From Beijerinckiaceae bacterium (GTDB taxonomy: Bacteria; Pseudomonadota; Alphaproteobacteria; Rhizobiales; Beijerinckiaceae): a stretch of DNA of 64,000 nucleotides. Below the pieces are notes generated by a model. It was not told the DNA's origin and searched no databases. It was given only the letters and a program-made list of their open reading frames with translations. Below are positions 63,748 through 64,000 of this stretch, piece after piece; within the stretch, counting starts at the first letter, position 1, and the number at the start of each line of letters is the position of its first letter. Position numbers and translations under genes: made by a program. The DNA is taken from contig CANJJI010000001.1 of the NCBI GenBank assembly GCA_947474545.1, forward strand, positions 1 through 64,000, written 5' to 3'.

Positions 63748-63876
63748 CGAATTATCCTTCACGTAACGGCCTTTCAACTGGACGTAGCGGGTTTGAATCA
63801 AATTCCCGGCACACACTTGGAAAGAACCTGCCAAGGGAATAAAAGCGCGGCAGTCTGCAACCGGGAGTTTTTCCTC

Positions 63877-64000
63877 ATGACGTTTCACTACGCCCCCATC
63901 TTTCCCCTTGCCAAGGATTCTACGCCTTATCGCAAACTATCCGAATCAGGCGTTCGGATGGAAAAATTTGGAAACAGGGACGTGCTTGTCGTCGAACGGG
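63877..64000 (+). CDS. Class I fumarate hydratase, N-terminal fragment (runs off right edge)
   Basis: MTFHYAPIFPLAKDSTPYRKLSESGVRMEKFGNRDVLVVER matches the fumarase class I N-terminus; no stop before the window end. Confidence 0.88.
   Translation, partial: MTFHYAPIFPLAKDSTPYRKLSESGVRMEKFGNRDVLVVER

Overview
This is a roughly 64 kb alphaproteobacterial (probably Rhizobiales/Hyphomicrobiales) chromosomal window, dense in housekeeping genes. It appears to carry the chromosome replication/segregation locus. holA-parB-parA-rsmG-mnmG-mnmE-rho-hemJ-hemE read leftward and ppsR-maf-coaE-dnaQ read rightward from an intergenic gap (50405-50779) that has a cluster of DnaA-box-like sequences and GANTC sites. 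Two perfect parS palindromes (TGTTTCACGTGAAACA) lie nearby, one embedded in rsmG coding sequence. Other blocks are secA/ppi/argJ/mutT; gpsA/PLD nuclease/tsaD/hemC/hemD/priA; xthA/lolA/ftsK/amtB-glnK/tesB/amt2; ubiH/trm112/LON/ybbN; rnd-lptC-lptA-lptB-rpoN-hpf-ptsN; and glk/fumarase. There are two tRNA genes (Gly-GCC, Leu-CAG), one truncated IS630-like transposase at the left edge, and no rRNA or CRISPR. I see no convincing novel multi-gene system. The strongest unusual signals are: (1) hpf appears to have an internal out-of-frame deletion, with the conserved C-terminal tail (RCDGNIGWVDPG) still readable in another frame just past the premature stop; (2) a candidate oriC; (3) a parS embedded in rsmG; (4) a perfect CtrA-type site upstream of ftsK; (5) paired sigma-54-like promoters at both ammonium transporter loci; (6) synteny gaps (no leuS or aroE where expected) and orphan insertions (three TTT-type binding proteins, an orphan Rieske oxygenase, a PLD nuclease coupled to tsaD). 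Everything comes from reading the sequence and supplied ORFs; no database search was run.
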